A stretch of DNA of 64,000 nt from contig CANLUL010000002.1 of NCBI GenBank assembly GCA_947494305.1, positions 429,727 to 493,726 on the forward strand, written 5' to 3'. Below the pieces are notes generated by a model that worked only from the letters and a program-made list of their open reading frames with translations, did no database searches and was not told the origin of the DNA. Both the position numbers and the translations under genes were made by a program. Origin of the DNA: an uncultured Sphingomonadaceae bacterium (lineage in GTDB: Bacteria > Pseudomonadota > Alphaproteobacteria > Sphingomonadales > Sphingomonadaceae). Every line of letters begins with the position of its first letter. Position 1 is the first letter of the stretch. Shown here one piece after another: positions 1-8,168 of this stretch.

Positions 1-1014
1 TCGGAAACACTGGATATCCCCAACGGCCTAGGTGTCTTGGCACAGATGATTTTCAGCTTTCACGAAGATTGCGTCTATCTATCGCCCGCACCGCTGTATC
101 ACGCCGCACCTCTGCGATGGAATATGGGCGTGCATAGTCTGGGTGGGACCAGCGTCATCATGGACAAGTTCGATCCGGAACATGCGTTGCAATTGATCGA
201 GAAATATAAATGCGACGTGGGCCAATGGGTGCCAACCCATTTTGTCCGGATGCTGAAACTGCCCGAAGAAGTGCGTGCCAAATATGATGTCTCTTCGATT
301 AAGAGCGCGGTACATGCTGCGGCTCCGGTTCCAATCCCGATCAAAGAAGCAATGATCGACTGGTGGGGCCCCGTACTAAATGAATATTATGCCGGGACCG
401 AAGGCAATGGATTTGTCTTTTGCAACAGTGAAAACTGGATGACCCACAAGGGCACTGTTGGGCAGCCGGTCAATTGCCAGGTCCGGATCTGTGACGAGCA
501 GGGGGAGGAAGTTCCCGTTGGCGAAGAAGGGCAGATTTTCTTCGAAAATGGCAATAAGTTTGAATATCATAACGACCCGGAGAAAACCAAAGAAGCGACC
601 CATCCCAAGGGTTGGACATCGCTAGGCGATGTTGGGAAGGTGGATGAAGACGGATTTCTCTATCTGACCGATCGCAAGAGCTTCATGATCATCTCCGGCG
701 GTGTGAATATCTATCCGCAGGAAATCGAAAACGCGCTGATCACGCATGATAAGGTTACCGATGCCGCCGTGATTGGGGCACCTGATCCCGATATGGGGGA
801 GAAGGTTGTGGCTGTCGTGCAGCCAGCCAATATGGACGAGGCCGGAGACGATCTGGCACAGGAGCTGGAAGCGTTTTTAAGGGAGTCCCTTTCCGGCGTT
901 AAAATTCCGCGCCAGATTGATTTTCGAGATGAGCTTCCACGGCACCCCACCGGCAAATTGTACAAACGCCTGCTTCGGGATGAATATTGGAACAAGGCAG
1001 GCCAAAACGCCTGA
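1..1014 (+). CDS. Acyl-CoA synthetase, AMP-binding (5' end cut off)
   Basis: C-terminal part of an ANL-superfamily adenylating enzyme that would activate a carboxylic acid to its CoA thioester with ATP. The reading frame is open from base 1, so the TTG at 37 in the ORF track is not a real start and about 200 N-terminal residues, including the P-loop, lie outside. Visible motifs are YYAGTEGNG (adenine/acyl pocket), GWTSLGD, the hinge LTDRKSFMIISGG, and PRHPTGKLYKR with the C-terminal catalytic lysine. It heads a same-strand run of a GNAT, a P450 and an aldehyde dehydrogenase, which fits activation of a substrate for beta-oxidation. The acid itself cannot be read from the sequence. Confidence 0.9.
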   Translation, partial: SETLDIPNGLGVLAQMIFSFHEDCVYLSPAPLYHAAPLRWNMGVHSLGGTSVIMDKFDPEHALQLIEKYKCDVGQWVPTHFVRMLKLPEEVRAKYDVSSIKSAVHAAAPVPIPIKEAMIDWWGPVLNEYYAGTEGNGFVFCNSENWMTHKGTVGQPVNCQVRICDEQGEEVPVGEEGQIFFENGNKFEYHNDPEKTKEATHPKGWTSLGDVGKVDEDGFLYLTDRKSFMIISGGVNIYPQEIENALITHDKVTDAAVIGAPDPDMGEKVVAVVQPANMDEAGDDLAQELEAFLRESLSGVKIPRQIDFRDELPRHPTGKLYKRLLRDEYWNKAGQNA

Positions 1015-1541
1015 TGCCCGAAGCGCTTGCAACATCTGTGGAAATTGGTCCTGAGAAAGCGGAAGACAAAAAGGCCATTTATGACCTGACCGAAAGGGCC
1101 TTTGCGCCGAAGCCTTTTTCGGAGGGTGATGAGCAGGATTTGATAAACGCATTGCGCGATCATGATGCACTGACCATTTCTCTAGTGGCAAAGCATGACA
1201 ACAAACTCGTCGGTCATATCGCATTCTCACCGGCATTTCCGGATGACGGGTCTGACGGGTGGTATGCGCTTGGTCCAGTATCGGTCGAACCGGAATCGCA
1301 GAAATTCGGAGTGGGTAGTCAGTTGATCCACAAAGGACTCAACATGTTGCAAGATCGGAATGCCCATGGCTGCATCCTGATTGGCAATCCTGATTACTAC
1401 AAACGTTTTGGCTTTGAAGCGGCGCCGGACTCCTGCCCCGACGGCGAGCCATCAGAATATTTTCAGATGATCGCGTTCCAGGGCAAGAAGCCTGAACAAA
1501 TCATCTATTTTCACGAACTATTTCACGCCGAAGCAAATTAG
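1014..1541 (+). CDS. GNAT family N-acetyltransferase
   Basis: A 175-residue YhbS-like acetyl-CoA-dependent N-acetyltransferase. The acetyl-CoA binding loop is seen as VEPESQKFGVGSQLI (canonical Q/RxxGxG/A) after a beta strand GWYALGPVSV, and a YYKRFGFE segment closes the fold. I chose the ATG at 1014, which overlaps the upstream stop as TGATG, over the ORF-track start at 987, because the overlap is the usual form of translational coupling. It sits between the acyl-CoA synthetase and the P450, so it is probably co-transcribed. The acceptor is unknown and nothing ties it mechanistically to the pathway. Confidence 0.82.
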   Translation: MPEALATSVEIGPEKAEDKKAIYDLTERAFAPKPFSEGDEQDLINALRDHDALTISLVAKHDNKLVGHIAFSPAFPDDGSDGWYALGPVSVEPESQKFGVGSQLIHKGLNMLQDRNAHGCILIGNPDYYKRFGFEAAPDSCPDGEPSEYFQMIAFQGKKPEQIIYFHELFHAEAN

Positions 1542-1552
1542 GAGCGCGAACA

Positions 1553-2848
1553 ATGGCCTCAAATATACCCACTTTATCTCCCGAAATGGGAACGGCAGTG
1601 ATCGATCCTGATAGTTATGCCGAGTGGAATGGTCTGCTTGATACTTTTGACTGGCTCCGAGACAATATGCCGGTGGCAAAAGTGGTTGCGGAAGATGACA
1701 GTTTTGATCCGTTCTGGCTGATCACGCGTTATGAAGACGTGATGCGGATATCGAAGGATAACAAGACGTTCCTCAACAATCCCCGCCCGGTCGTGCTGTC
1801 GACCAAAGACATGATCGAATTTTCAAAGAGTATCACCGGAAGCAAGATGTTGGTGGATTCGCTGGTTGTTTTTGATGCGCCGGTTCATCCCAAATATCGC
1901 CGTCTGACTCAAGATTGGTTCATGCCCAAAAACCTGCGCTTGCTGGAAGCGGAGATAGAGGCGCTCGCAAAGAAAACAGTCGACCGGTTGGTTGATGCTG
2001 GAACTGAAGCAGATTTTGTTCCGCTGGTTTCGGCGCCTTATCCGCTCCATGTTGTCATGCAGATTTTGGGTGTCCCCGAGGAAGACGAACAGCGGATGCT
2101 GTTCCTCACCCAACAAATGTTTGGTGGCCAGGATGAGGATCTGTCCGGCACTGGAATGAAAGATATGACACCCGAACAGATTACCCAGGTTGTGGCGGGT
2201 GCCGTGGCTGAGTTCGAGCGCTATTTCGCAGCTATCGCGGCTGACCGCAGGGCCAATCCGACCGACGATGTCGCCAGTGTGATCGCCAATGCAGAGGTAG
2301 ATGGTGAGCCGCTTAACGATCGCGATATGGCCGGCTATTATATTATCGTCGCCAGCGCGGGGCATGACACGACTTCTGCGTCTACCGCCGGTGCCATGAT
2401 GGCGCTGGCACAAGACCCGGAACAATTTGCCCGGGTCAAAGCCGATCGCGATCTTTTGCCCGGCATTGTCGAAGAGGCGATCCGTTGGACCACACCGGTG
2501 CAGCATTTCATGCGCACGGCAGCGGAAGATACCGAGATCGGTGGACAACAGATCAAGAAAGATGACTGGTTGATGATGAACTATGTCGCGGCCAATCATG
2601 ATCCAGCGCAATTCGAAGATCCGCGAAAATTTGATGCGGCGCGATCACCCAATCGTCATGCGGCATTTGGCGCCGGCGCGCATCAATGTCTGGGCCTGCA
2701 TCTGGCGCGGCTGGAAATGCGGATATTGTTCAACGAGCTGCTCGACCGGATTGAAACACTCGAACTGGCCGGAGAACCGAAACGGGCCCGTTCGACCTTT
2801 GTCGGTGGCCTGAAATCCCTGCCCATCAAATATACACTGTCGGATTAA
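1553..2848 (+). CDS. Cytochrome P450 monooxygenase
   Basis: A soluble 431-residue class I bacterial P450 that inserts one oxygen atom using electrons from a ferredoxin/reductase pair not present in the window. Diagnostic motifs are the I-helix AGHDTT (residues 269-274, proton delivery), the K-helix ExxR in EEAIRW (about 308-311), and the heme loop FGAGAHQCLG with the thiolate Cys379. It starts 11 nt after the GNAT. The sequence style resembles P450s that hydroxylate terpenoid or alicyclic acids (CYP108/CYP111-like), a family impression only. An aldehyde dehydrogenase, a thiolase and crotonase-type enzymes follow, so a hydroxylation that prepares a substrate for oxidation and chain shortening is plausible. 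Confidence 0.93.
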   Translation: MASNIPTLSPEMGTAVIDPDSYAEWNGLLDTFDWLRDNMPVAKVVAEDDSFDPFWLITRYEDVMRISKDNKTFLNNPRPVVLSTKDMIEFSKSITGSKMLVDSLVVFDAPVHPKYRRLTQDWFMPKNLRLLEAEIEALAKKTVDRLVDAGTEADFVPLVSAPYPLHVVMQILGVPEEDEQRMLFLTQQMFGGQDEDLSGTGMKDMTPEQITQVVAGAVAEFERYFAAIAADRRANPTDDVASVIANAEVDGEPLNDRDMAGYYIIVASAGHDTTSASTAGAMMALAQDPEQFARVKADRDLLPGIVEEAIRWTTPVQHFMRTAAEDTEIGGQQIKKDDWLMMNYVAANHDPAQFEDPRKFDAARSPNRHAAFGAGAHQCLGLHLARLEMRILFNELLDRIETLELAGEPKRARSTFVGGLKSLPIKYTLSD

Positions 2849-2929
2849 TTGGCAAAATGAATGACACAAAGCGTCTTGTAATACGCTACATAGGTATCAA
2901 ATAGAAACGAGTCCCAAAGGAGAGCGAAA

Positions 2930-4357
2930 ATGGTTACCCAATATAAAAATTTGATCAATGGCGAGATGGTTAGCACAGCTGACATGCTGGATGTTGTAAA
3001 CCCCGCTAATGAAGAAATCATCGGCCAGGTGCCATCCTGTGGCGAAGATGAACTCAATCAGGCCGTTGCTGCCGCCCGCGCCGCATTTCCAGCCTGGAGC
3101 AAGAAGTCGATCGATGAGCGCCGTGCTGCGGTTCAGGCGATTTCCGGAATCATCAAGGAAAATGCCGATGAGCTTTTCCGTCTGTTGACCGCCGAGCAGG
3201 GTAAGCCCCATGCGCAGGCCCAGGGCGAGATTTTTGGTGCAGCAGCAATGTCGGCAGCCCAATCCACACTCGACCTTGAAGACGAGATTAACGAAGATAC
3301 GGATGAACGCCTCAGCCGCACCCGCCGGGTTCCCGTTGGAGTTGTTGGGGGTATCGTGCCGTGGAACTTCCCAATCATGATGGCGGTCCAGAAAATCGCA
3401 CCGGCCATGCTGTCCGGTTGTACGATTGTTCTGAAACCTTCGCCGTTCACGCCGCTTACGACTTTGCGTCTGGCCGAGCTGATCAAGGATGCCGTTCCGG
3501 CCGGTGTTGTTAACATCATTACTGGTGAAGACAGCCTTGGGCCGCTCATCACGGCGCATCCTGATATCGATAAAATCACTTTCACGGGCTCTACGGCAAC
3601 CGGAAAGAAAATTATGGAAGGGGCTTCTGCGGACCTGAAACGGATTACGCTGGAGCTGGGCGGCAATGACGCCTCGATCGTTCTACCCGATGCCAATGTC
3701 GAGAAAGTGGCCGAACAGCTATTCTGGTCTAGTTTTACCAATGCTGGCCAAATCTGTGTCGCTGCGAAACGTATCTATATCCATGAAGAAATTTACGATG
3801 AGCTAAGTGCAGCCATTGCGGAATATGCCAAAAACGTGACTGTCGGCGATGGTGCACAACAGGGTACAGCCGTTGGCCCGATCCAAAACAAGAAACAATA
3901 TGATCGCGTTTTGGAACTGGTGCAGGATGCCAAAGACAATGGCTATAAATTCCTGGTTGGCGGAGATGCGGACAAGGAAATCCCTGGATATTACATGCCG
4001 ATTACCATTCTCGACAATCCACCTGAAGATGCGCGCATTGTGGCCGAAGAACAATTCGGTCCTGTTATGCCATTGATGAAATTCTCTTCTGAAGAGGAAG
4101 CGATTGAGCGTGCCAATAACAGCGAATATGGGTTGGCTGGCGCCGTCTGGACTGCTGATCCCGACAAGGGCGTTGAAATTGCCGAGCAGTTGGAAACCGG
4201 CACGGTGTGGGTGAATGAATTCCTTCACCTGTCTCCTTTCGCTCCGTTTGGCGGACATAAACAGTCCGGTTTTGGAGCTGAATATGGCAAAGAAGGCTTG
4301 CTCGAATTCACCTATCCACAAGTGATTACGGTCAAGAAAGATAATGTTCCCGCCTAA
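2930..4357 (+). CDS. NAD(P)+-dependent aldehyde dehydrogenase
   Basis: A 475-residue ALDH-superfamily enzyme that oxidises an aldehyde to the acid. It shows the cofactor-site strand PWNFPIMM, the Rossmann FTGSTATGKKIM, the general base Glu242 in ELGGNDASIV and the nucleophile Cys276 in NAGQICVA, followed by EEQFGPVMP. The length is typical for the succinate-semialdehyde/aliphatic group. The start ATG at 2930 has AAAGGAGAGCG upstream. It follows the P450 after an 81-bp gap and ends at a clear terminator. It may oxidise an aldehyde formed after P450 hydroxylation, but this is inference from position. Confidence 0.93.
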   Translation: MVTQYKNLINGEMVSTADMLDVVNPANEEIIGQVPSCGEDELNQAVAAARAAFPAWSKKSIDERRAAVQAISGIIKENADELFRLLTAEQGKPHAQAQGEIFGAAAMSAAQSTLDLEDEINEDTDERLSRTRRVPVGVVGGIVPWNFPIMMAVQKIAPAMLSGCTIVLKPSPFTPLTTLRLAELIKDAVPAGVVNIITGEDSLGPLITAHPDIDKITFTGSTATGKKIMEGASADLKRITLELGGNDASIVLPDANVEKVAEQLFWSSFTNAGQICVAAKRIYIHEEIYDELSAAIAEYAKNVTVGDGAQQGTAVGPIQNKKQYDRVLELVQDAKDNGYKFLVGGDADKEIPGYYMPITILDNPPEDARIVAEEQFGPVMPLMKFSSEEEAIERANNSEYGLAGAVWTADPDKGVEIAEQLETGTVWVNEFLHLSPFAPFGGHKQSGFGAEYGKEGLLEFTYPQVITVKKDNVPA

Positions 4358-4381
4358 TCCGGTGAACTATAAATAGAACAA

Positions 4382-4416
4382 GGTCGGCTATCACAAATGT
4401 GATGGCCGGCTTTTTC
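4382..4416 (+). terminator. Rho-independent terminator after the aldehyde dehydrogenase
   Basis: A long stem pairs GTCGGCTATCACA with TGTGATGGCCGGC (G-U wobbles allowed) and is followed at once by TTTTTC. It lies 25 bp past the aldehyde dehydrogenase stop, and it separates that unit from the thiolase promoter. Confidence 0.75.
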
Positions 4417-4440
4417 ATTTGACCCTAGGGCATGGTCAGT

Positions 4441-4456
4441 TTAATCGATCAGTTAA
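4441..4456. promoter_or_regulatory. Candidate operator, shared 16-bp near-palindrome (copy A)
   Basis: TTAATCGATCAGTTAA, whose reverse complement is TTAACTGATCGATTAA. It lies 34 bp before the thiolase start codon. Two close relatives lie at 13008-13023 and 60729-60744, also before acyl-CoA genes. The symmetry with a GATC core is typical of a TetR-type operator. The identity of the regulator is inferred, not shown. Confidence 0.5.
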
Positions 4457-4490
4457 ATTTTGGATTCTTATAATTTGAAGGAACAGGAAT

Positions 4491-5663
4491 ATGGCAGATG
4501 CCTATATTGTAGATGCAGTGCGCACCGCAGGCGGTCGTCGCGGTGGCCGGTTGGCGGGATATCATCCGGTTGACCTGGGTGCAGCAACACTGGATGCGAT
4601 CGGTGATCGGAATGATTTCGACCCAGCCGCCATTGAAGATGTCATTACCGGCTGCGTCATGCAGGGCGGAGAGCAGTCCAACGATGTCGGCCGTAATGCG
4701 GTCCTGGCTTCCAAGCTGCCCAACAGCATTCCATCTGTTTCCATTGACCGGCAATGCGGTTCGTCTCAGCAGTCGATCCAGTTTGCCGCGCAAGGTGTTA
4801 TGTCGGGCACACAGGACATGGTTCTGGCGCACGGTATTGAAAGCATGACCCGTGTTCCGATGGGATCCACCTCAACACTTTTCTATAAGGCTGAACTCGG
4901 CACCTATAAAAGTGAACGATTGGAAGAAGCCTATCCCGGCATCCAATTCAGCCAGTTCATGGGCGCCGAAATGATCGTCAAGAAGCACGGTTTCACCAAA
5001 GAGGATCTGGATGAATATTCTTACCAAAGCCACGCTAAAGCCAAGGCGGCTACAGAAGCAGGTGCATTTGACAATGAAATTATCGCGCTTGAGGTCGAAA
5101 CGCCAGAAGGCAAAGAAATGCACACGGTGGATGAAGGTATCCGTTTTGACGCATCGCTTGAAGGCATGAAAGCGCTTGACCCTCTGCAAGAAGGCGGCGC
5201 AATTTCGGCGGCCAATGCCAGCCAGATTTGTGATGGCTCTTCGGCAGTACTGGTTTGCTCCGAACAGGCTTTGAAAGACCACGGCCTGACCCCGCGTGCG
5301 AAAATCGTGAACCTGACGGTGACTGGCGGCGATCCGGTGATCATGCTTGAAGAACCACTCTTTGCCACCGACCGTGCGCTAAAGCGCGCTGGCATGAAGA
5401 TTGATGACATTGACCTATATGAAGTGAATGAAGCCTTTGCTCCGGTTCCTTTGGCATGGCTCAAGCACACTGGTGCTGATCCAAGCAAGATCAACGTCAA
5501 TGGCGGAGCTATTGCTTTGGGTCACCCACTGGGTGCTTCCGGTACAAAGTTGATGGCAACATTGCTCAACGCTATGGAAGGCAAGGGCGCGAAATACGGT
5601 CTGCAAACCATGTGTGAAGGCGGTGGACAAGCCAATGTCACAATTATTGAACGTTTAAATTAA
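4491..5663 (+). CDS. Acetyl-CoA acyltransferase (thiolase)
   Basis: A 390-residue thiolase of normal length that cleaves 3-ketoacyl-CoA with CoA (or condenses acetyl-CoA). All three catalytic elements are present: the nucleophile Cys89 in DRQCGSSQQ, the His345 motif GHPLGASG, and Cys375 in MCEGGGQAN. The start ATG has a GAAGGAACAGG ribosome site. It has its own promoter region carrying a candidate operator, and is followed by a palindromic repeat and then an SDR that looks like a 3-hydroxyacyl-CoA dehydrogenase. That is the order expected for the last two beta-oxidation steps. The chain-length range cannot be judged. Confidence 0.94.
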   Translation: MADAYIVDAVRTAGGRRGGRLAGYHPVDLGAATLDAIGDRNDFDPAAIEDVITGCVMQGGEQSNDVGRNAVLASKLPNSIPSVSIDRQCGSSQQSIQFAAQGVMSGTQDMVLAHGIESMTRVPMGSTSTLFYKAELGTYKSERLEEAYPGIQFSQFMGAEMIVKKHGFTKEDLDEYSYQSHAKAKAATEAGAFDNEIIALEVETPEGKEMHTVDEGIRFDASLEGMKALDPLQEGGAISAANASQICDGSSAVLVCSEQALKDHGLTPRAKIVNLTVTGGDPVIMLEEPLFATDRALKRAGMKIDDIDLYEVNEAFAPVPLAWLKHTGADPSKINVNGGAIALGHPLGASGTKLMATLLNAMEGKGAKYGLQTMCEGGGQANVTIIERLN

Positions 5664-5672
5664 AAACTGACT

Positions 5673-5748
5673 CGTCATGCTGAACTTATTTCAGCATCTC
5701 CCCGAAGTGCTGAGAGGCCGGAGATCCTGAAACAAGTTCAGGATGACG
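5673..5748. repeat. REP-like inverted repeat between thiolase and SDR
   Basis: Two 28-bp arms (5673-5700 and 5721-5748) are inverted copies differing at 3 positions, separated by 20 bp. Each arm is itself an inner palindrome of the form (G/C)CTGAACTT-TTTCAG(C/G), and the differing bases are paired so that each inner hairpin is kept. It fills nearly the whole intergenic space and ends 18 bp before the SDR start. It looks like a non-autonomous palindromic repeat or attenuating hairpin. From memory, similar CTGAACTTGTTTCAG repeats are common between genes in sphingomonads. Confidence 0.75.
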
Positions 5749-5766
5749 AAAAATTGGAGAATAATA

Positions 5767-6549
5767 ATGGAACTCAATGAAAACATCTCAGCGGTAATCA
5801 CTGGCGGGGCATCCGGCCTTGGAGCCGCGACCGCAAGGCGTCTTGCCGAAAAAGGCGTCAAGGTTGCGCTTTTTGACCTGAACGAAGAGAAAGGCGAAGC
5901 GCTGGCATCTGAACTCGGCGGTGTGTTTTGCAAGGTCAACGTGACCGAAGAAGAAAGCGTCGATGCCGGATTTGAAAAAGCCCGCGCTGCGATCGGTCAG
6001 GAGCGTATTCTGGTCAATTGTGCTGGTATCGGCAATGCGATCAAAACCGCTAGCCGCTCAAAAGAAGACGGCTCGATCAGGCATTTCCCGCTTGATGCGT
6101 TCAAGTTCGTCATCGAAGTGAACCTGATCGGTACATTCCGCTGTATTGCAAAATCAGCCGCCGGTATGCTGACTCTTGATCCATTGGAAGACGGTGATCG
6201 CGGCGCGATGGTCAACACGGCTTCCGTTGCGGCAGAGGATGGCCAGATTGGCCAGGCAGCCTATTCCGCATCCAAGGGCGGTGTTGTTGGCATGACCCTG
6301 CCGATCGCACGGGATCTTTCCCGCGAAGGTATTCGGGTGAACACCATTCTGCCAGGTATTTTCGATACGCCTCTATTGGCTGGTGCTCCGCCTCAAGTGC
6401 GTGATGCACTGGGCGCTATGGTTCCACATCCACCGCGCCTCGGTGTGCCAGATGAATATGCCAAACTGGCGATGTGCATGATCGAAACCGGATATTTCAA
6501 CGGCGAGGATGTTCGCTTGGATGGCGGTATTCGAATGGCGCCACGCTAA
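5767..6549 (+). CDS. SDR-family 3-hydroxyacyl-CoA dehydrogenase-like oxidoreductase
   Basis: A 260-residue classical short-chain dehydrogenase with the cofactor loop TGGASGLGAATA, the NCAG strand, and the Ser-Tyr-Lys triad in NTASVAAEDGQIGQAAYSASK. An acidic residue after the second strand (FDLNEE) indicates NAD. The sequence style is close to type II 3-hydroxyacyl-CoA dehydrogenase (HSD10). I placed the start at the ATG at 5767 behind TTGGAGA, because the ORF-track start at 5743 lies inside the palindromic repeat. With the thiolase just upstream it would supply the 3-ketoacyl-CoA substrate. Confidence 0.9.
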   Translation: MELNENISAVITGGASGLGAATARRLAEKGVKVALFDLNEEKGEALASELGGVFCKVNVTEEESVDAGFEKARAAIGQERILVNCAGIGNAIKTASRSKEDGSIRHFPLDAFKFVIEVNLIGTFRCIAKSAAGMLTLDPLEDGDRGAMVNTASVAAEDGQIGQAAYSASKGGVVGMTLPIARDLSREGIRVNTILPGIFDTPLLAGAPPQVRDALGAMVPHPPRLGVPDEYAKLAMCMIETGYFNGEDVRLDGGIRMAPR

Positions 6550-6563
6550 AACGGAAAACAACA

Positions 6564-6592
6564 GGGGCTGCGAGAAAATCGCGGCCCTTTTT
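6564..6592 (+). terminator. Rho-independent terminator after the SDR
   Basis: GGGCTGCGA pairs with TCGCGGCCC around a GAAAA loop (one G-U pair) and runs straight into TTTTT. It closes the thiolase-SDR unit. The crotonase gene begins 21 bp later with an AAAGGAAC ribosome site. Confidence 0.75.
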
Positions 6593-6612
6593 ATATCCAA
6601 AGGAACCTCCCC

Positions 6613-7482
6613 ATGGACTATACTCAAATTCTGTATGATGTTGCCGACGGCATCGCGACGATCACTATAAACCGACCGGAAAAGATGAACGCTTTTACCG
6701 GGACGATGATCAAAGAAATGACTGATGCCTTTGACCGGATCGATGCCGACGATGACGTACGGGCTGTGGTTGTGACCGGGGCGGGCGACCGCGCCTTTTG
6801 TGCGGGAGCAGACCTGACGCCAGAAGATGGCAAGAAGCCTTTTGCCAGCGAAGACCCGGTCGATGACTATTCGGATCCGCGCGTGCGCGACGGCGGAGGG
6901 TTGCTGATCCTGCGCATCTATCAATGCCTCAAGCCGGTTATTGGCGCCGTCAATGGCGTGGCGGTCGGCGTCGGTGCAACCATGCTGCTGCCGATGGATA
7001 TGCGGCTGGCCAGCGAGACCGCGCGCTTTGGTTATGTTTTTGCCCGCCGCGGGATTGCACCTGATGGTGCAGCCAGCTGGTTCCTGCCCAATATTGTTGG
7101 ACGGGCACAGGCATTGGAATGGTGCATGACCGGTCGTGTATTTAATGCAAAGGAGGCAATCGATGGCGGCTTGGTGCGATCACTGCACAAACCGGAAGAT
7201 CTGCTCCCGGCGGCATACGAACTGGCGCGTGAGATTGCCGATAACACCGCACCCGTTTCGGTCGCGGTGACCCGTCAGATGCTGTGGCAACTTCCGGCGG
7301 CCGATCACCCGATGGAGGCGCATAAAGTGGATAGCAGGATCATCTATAATCGCGCCAAATCGGCCGATGCGAAAGAAGGCATAGCGAGCTTTCTTGAAAA
7401 ACGATCCCCCGATTATCCAGATAAAGTTTCCAACGACTTGCCAGACACCTTCCCTTGGTGGGAGGAACCTGTTTATAAGTGA
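6613..7482 (+). CDS. Enoyl-CoA hydratase/isomerase family protein (crotonase fold)
   Basis: A 289-residue crotonase. The first oxyanion strand is RAFCAGADL and the second is GAVNGVAVGVGATM. In the position where hydratases carry the second catalytic Glu (usually in a GIxPGxGG context) this protein reads RRGIAPDGAASWFLP. It may therefore use an Asp, or catalyse isomerisation or a related CoA reaction rather than simple hydration. It lies between the SDR and a TetR gene 35 bp downstream, on the same strand. Its place in a beta-oxidation pathway is clear from context, its exact reaction is not. Confidence 0.88.
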   Translation: MDYTQILYDVADGIATITINRPEKMNAFTGTMIKEMTDAFDRIDADDDVRAVVVTGAGDRAFCAGADLTPEDGKKPFASEDPVDDYSDPRVRDGGGLLILRIYQCLKPVIGAVNGVAVGVGATMLLPMDMRLASETARFGYVFARRGIAPDGAASWFLPNIVGRAQALEWCMTGRVFNAKEAIDGGLVRSLHKPEDLLPAAYELAREIADNTAPVSVAVTRQMLWQLPAADHPMEAHKVDSRIIYNRAKSADAKEGIASFLEKRSPDYPDKVSNDLPDTFPWWEEPVYK

Positions 7483-7517
7483 CACTAATGTGACGGGATG
7501 CACATGGGGGAGTAGTA

Positions 7518-8150
7518 ATGAGCGTCGAAAAATTGGCCGTAAAAGAGAATGAAGCGGGAGCGCGCGACAAGCTGATCGAAACCGCGAGTCAGATCATGCG
7601 CGACGGGGACACTATCGATATTTCGTTTAGCGAGTTGTCGGTATTGTCGGGCCTTAACAGCGCCTTGGTCAAATATTATTTTGGTAATAAAGACGGGCTT
7701 CTGGAAGCTATTTTGGAGCGGGATATGAATAATATCCTGGAGCAGATCGGCCTGTTAATCGAGAAGGACTGGCCGCCCGAGGACAAACTCCGGCATCATA
7801 TCGGAGCGGTAATCGACACCTATTATGAATTTCCCTATCTCAACCGCTTGACCATGCGATTGATCCGCGATGTTCCACCAGAGGGTGCACGCAATATCGC
7901 TGACAAATATCTGAAACCACTCTCCGAAGCCTATAATATATTCGTTGGCGAAGGCATTAAATCGGGCGTGTTCCGCGATGTGAATCCAGACTTGTTTTAC
8001 TCGGCCGTGACCGGAGCAGCTGATCGGTTCTTTACCGGCAAACTGGTCTGGAAATATTGCTATGGCCGTGAAGATTTCGATGAACGTATGCGCGATGCTT
8101 ATCGCGAGCAGACCGTTGATCTGATCATGGCGGGCATTTTGAAGAAATAA
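7518..8150 (+). CDS. TetR-family transcriptional regulator
   Basis: A 210-residue regulator with an N-terminal helix-turn-helix (about residues 18-62: ARDKLIETASQIM, then LSGLNSALVKYYFGNKDGL) and an all-alpha ligand domain with a LNRLTMRLIRDVPPEG segment. The HTH recognition part SALVKYYF is the usual TetR form. It lies at the end of the catabolic block and 18 bp before the MBL-fold gene. It is the best local candidate for binding the 16-bp near-palindromes at 4441, 13008 and 60729, although none of these is at its own promoter. Confidence 0.9.
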   Translation: MSVEKLAVKENEAGARDKLIETASQIMRDGDTIDISFSELSVLSGLNSALVKYYFGNKDGLLEAILERDMNNILEQIGLLIEKDWPPEDKLRHHIGAVIDTYYEFPYLNRLTMRLIRDVPPEGARNIADKYLKPLSEAYNIFVGEGIKSGVFRDVNPDLFYSAVTGAADRFFTGKLVWKYCYGREDFDERMRDAYREQTVDLIMAGILKK

Positions 8151-8168
8151 GGTTTGGGGAGACGGGAT

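Noticed and set aside
1823-2611. A 262-residue - strand ORF opposite the P450 gene
   Set aside because: It lies fully within the P450 on the other strand, has no ribosome site or recognisable domain, and is rich in Cys/His/Arg as shadow frames are.
2897-3741. Long - strand ORFs opposite the aldehyde dehydrogenase
   Set aside because: The ALDH motifs are complete on the + strand and these frames show none.
7483-7517. GTGAC direct repeats before the TetR gene as its operator
   Set aside because: Short, imperfect and not repeated elsewhere. They do not match the 16-bp near-palindrome.
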